Source: Amyelois transitella (lineage: Eukaryota > Arthropoda > Insecta > Lepidoptera > Pyralidae). Taken from it: 64,000 nt of DNA. The DNA lies in contig NC_083514.1 in assembly GCF_032362555.1 (NCBI RefSeq), positions 1,783,001 to 1,847,000 of the forward strand, read 5' to 3'. This document shows positions 62,230 through 64,000 of this stretch, piece by piece (the first letter of the stretch is position 1; the number at the start of each line of letters is the position of its first letter). The position numbers and the translations under genes were made by a program. The notes under the pieces were generated by a model. That model ran no database searches, had not been told where the DNA came from, and worked only from the letters and a program-made list of their open reading frames with translations.

Positions 62230-64000
62230 TTCTCTAAAATTCACAACTCAGTTCTACGACTCCAAGGCGCAGCGAGTGGATAGACAATATTTTAAGGTAA
62301 TGTCACTGTCAATTTGACAATATTCTGGCCATAGACTATATATTTTTTAGTGTTACCACAAAGTTGTTATATTTTCTACTATTCAAAAACCACTAAAAGC
62401 TTGGATTTTTATAAGAGAGATGGAGTGGTCCTTTTCTACACTTATCTCATTCCTTACTTCCACCATACCACCTTTCCTAATAGGATTTTTCAGTATGCCT
62501 TAGATTATATGTTCAAACAAAAATCTCTTTATTGCGGAAACATAGGTAGAAAAGATGTTAAAGTCAGTTCGGGTCACAGTGACCTGTAGTAAGGAAGACA
62601 TTTATGTTTTTGGACACGAGTCGCCTCCGCACTTGACGAACGCATTCGTGGATCTTAGCTATTTCGTAGAGAGGACGCGACCTGGGCAAACACCAGCAGA
62701 ATGATGAAATGGAATAGAACAATCTTACTAGACACATAAAGTCATGTCCACATCTTATATCGGAGTAGAAAATGCCTAATATTATAATTTGTTGTCTTTT
62801 CATGCGTTATCTATTGAACTAATCTTGAAATTGTGCTTATTACATAACTAATAGTCTGGAGAAGGAAAAAAGTGTTTTTCATCCTGGTAAAAACTTAGGA
62901 TTAGGATGGATAAGGGGAAAACCTGTATTATTTTGTAGGTAGCGCAAAATACGCGCGAGTGGAGCTGGGTAAAAGTTAGTTATTTAAATTAATCACAAGA
63001 AAAAATACTTTTAAACATTTATTTTTAACTTTGGTTCATAGTTTAAATAAATTATTACAAAACGTAGAAAATATTTCACTTATGTGTCTAAACTATCTGA
63101 TAACATAATGTTGTTAACAGATTTAGAAAATAATTATGATTAACCCCTCAGGGTAACCACTTAAGTTCTGAAATTGACAAATTATGCGGATCGTGGTTGA
63201 GTACAAAAGTATAAAATGTAGGTATACCTATTTATAAAGTAACTATTTATTTATACCGCTATGTTATTAATATTACTATTTTTTTAAAATATGTTTGTTA
63301 CATTTGCTTTGGTACCGCCCTAGCTGCTTTTTCTTGATGTGCAGATTTTATTTAGCACACAGAATAAGATATCTTTCTATCTATAAGTACTTACCTAGTG
63401 CGGTCTAAGAAATATTTTTCTTAAGAACAGAGGTTAAATAATCTAGCACAATATCTTACATTGGTATTACTGGAGATAGTTGAAATACGTAACTTCAATA
63501 TTTAATTTTCTGACATTCGGTTAACTAAAGTTAATCAATGGTGTTATAGTTCTGTGGTTGGCAAACTATTTCTACGTGGGTAATAGCAGGAATGCACAAG
63601 TGAGTTGAATTGAAATTGAATTTTTGATTCATAATCAGTCTTTTTTTTCGCTACAGCACTATAAATTTTTTAGACATAGGTAGATACTTTTTTATATTTT
63701 AACATAATTATTTACACTTTATTAAGACTTATATCAAGGTCCGTTCAAAAGCAGTCGAATATTTTTGATTAGCTTTTAGAAAAGGACAATGTCACCATAT
63801 TATAATATTTTGACTGATGATTCGGGATAAATCAAAATAAAAAATATTCTAAACTCATTTTAGTCAAAAAAGCTTTGTAGATGTGTATAAGACTGATCTT
63901 GTGTTTTATCTTGACTGTTAAATTCAAGGGCTATTCGTTATTAATAAATAATTAGTGGATTTTTAATAACTACAGGAATGCCACTGACAATAACTATAAA
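62230..64000. other. upstream of ATP synthase d, nothing recognised
   Basis: AT-rich. A tiny SINE-A-like scrap (GAGATGGAGTGGTCC) occurs at about 62418-62432. No supported gene. Confidence 0.5.

Overview
The window reads as nuclear DNA of a moth or butterfly (Lepidoptera). It is AT-rich, the host genes are split by short introns, and it is dense in repeats typical of that order: about 28 copies of one short retroposon family ending in (TATG)n, a tRNA-derived SINE of the HaSE type, small Helitrons ending in CTAGT, piggyBac and Tc1 elements, and two small secreted proteins of the MBF2/REPAT family. No rRNA, free tRNA gene or CRISPR was seen. Layout: 1-2053 holds the 5' part of a piggyBac-like transposon cut by the window edge, with a transposase start and a separate BESS-like accessory ORF. 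5367-16730 (minus) is a complete 10-exon CASD1 (Cas1p-type O-acetyltransferase) gene, with two MBF2-like genes lying inside its largest intron. 17346-23305 (plus) is the complete 6-exon E2 enzyme UBE2W. 24524-33476 is a DIRS-type tyrosine-recombinase retrotransposon that looks whole, with inverted terminal repeats and an internal complementary region. Its right terminal repeat is split by a complete PIF/Harbinger transposon (30235-33325) carrying two interlocked antisense genes, and that transposon is itself split by a 133-bp MITE. 33607-35267 is a decayed Tc1 element. 39216-41269 (minus) is BPNT2/IMPAD1 (Golgi PAP phosphatase); 41876-45819 (plus) is SPTLC1 (serine palmitoyltransferase subunit 1). 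47973-50942 (minus) is a tektin; 51712-59325 (plus) is the p68/DDX5/Rm62 DEAD-box helicase; 60466-62229 (minus) is ATP synthase subunit d. The rest is intergenic and repeat-filled. The host genes do not form a pathway. They are ordinary housekeeping and Golgi/ER genes plus one axonemal gene. Three neighbouring pairs (CASD1/UBE2W, BPNT2/SPTLC1, tektin/p68) are arranged head to head with about 0.6-0.8 kb between start codons, suggesting shared promoter regions. All splice junctions given keep frame, and the resulting lengths (CASD1 798, UBE2W 154, BPNT2 342, SPTLC1 451, tektin 424, p68 674, ATP synthase d 174 residues) fit the families. The most unusual material is the three-level nest in the DIRS terminal repeat, where the sister repeat preserves the exact empty target site, and the Harbinger element whose two genes each place an exon inside the other's intron. 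Also notable are a CASD1 gene whose SGNH triad appears to have lost its histidine, and the shared 3' tail of the abundant short retroposon and a LINE.
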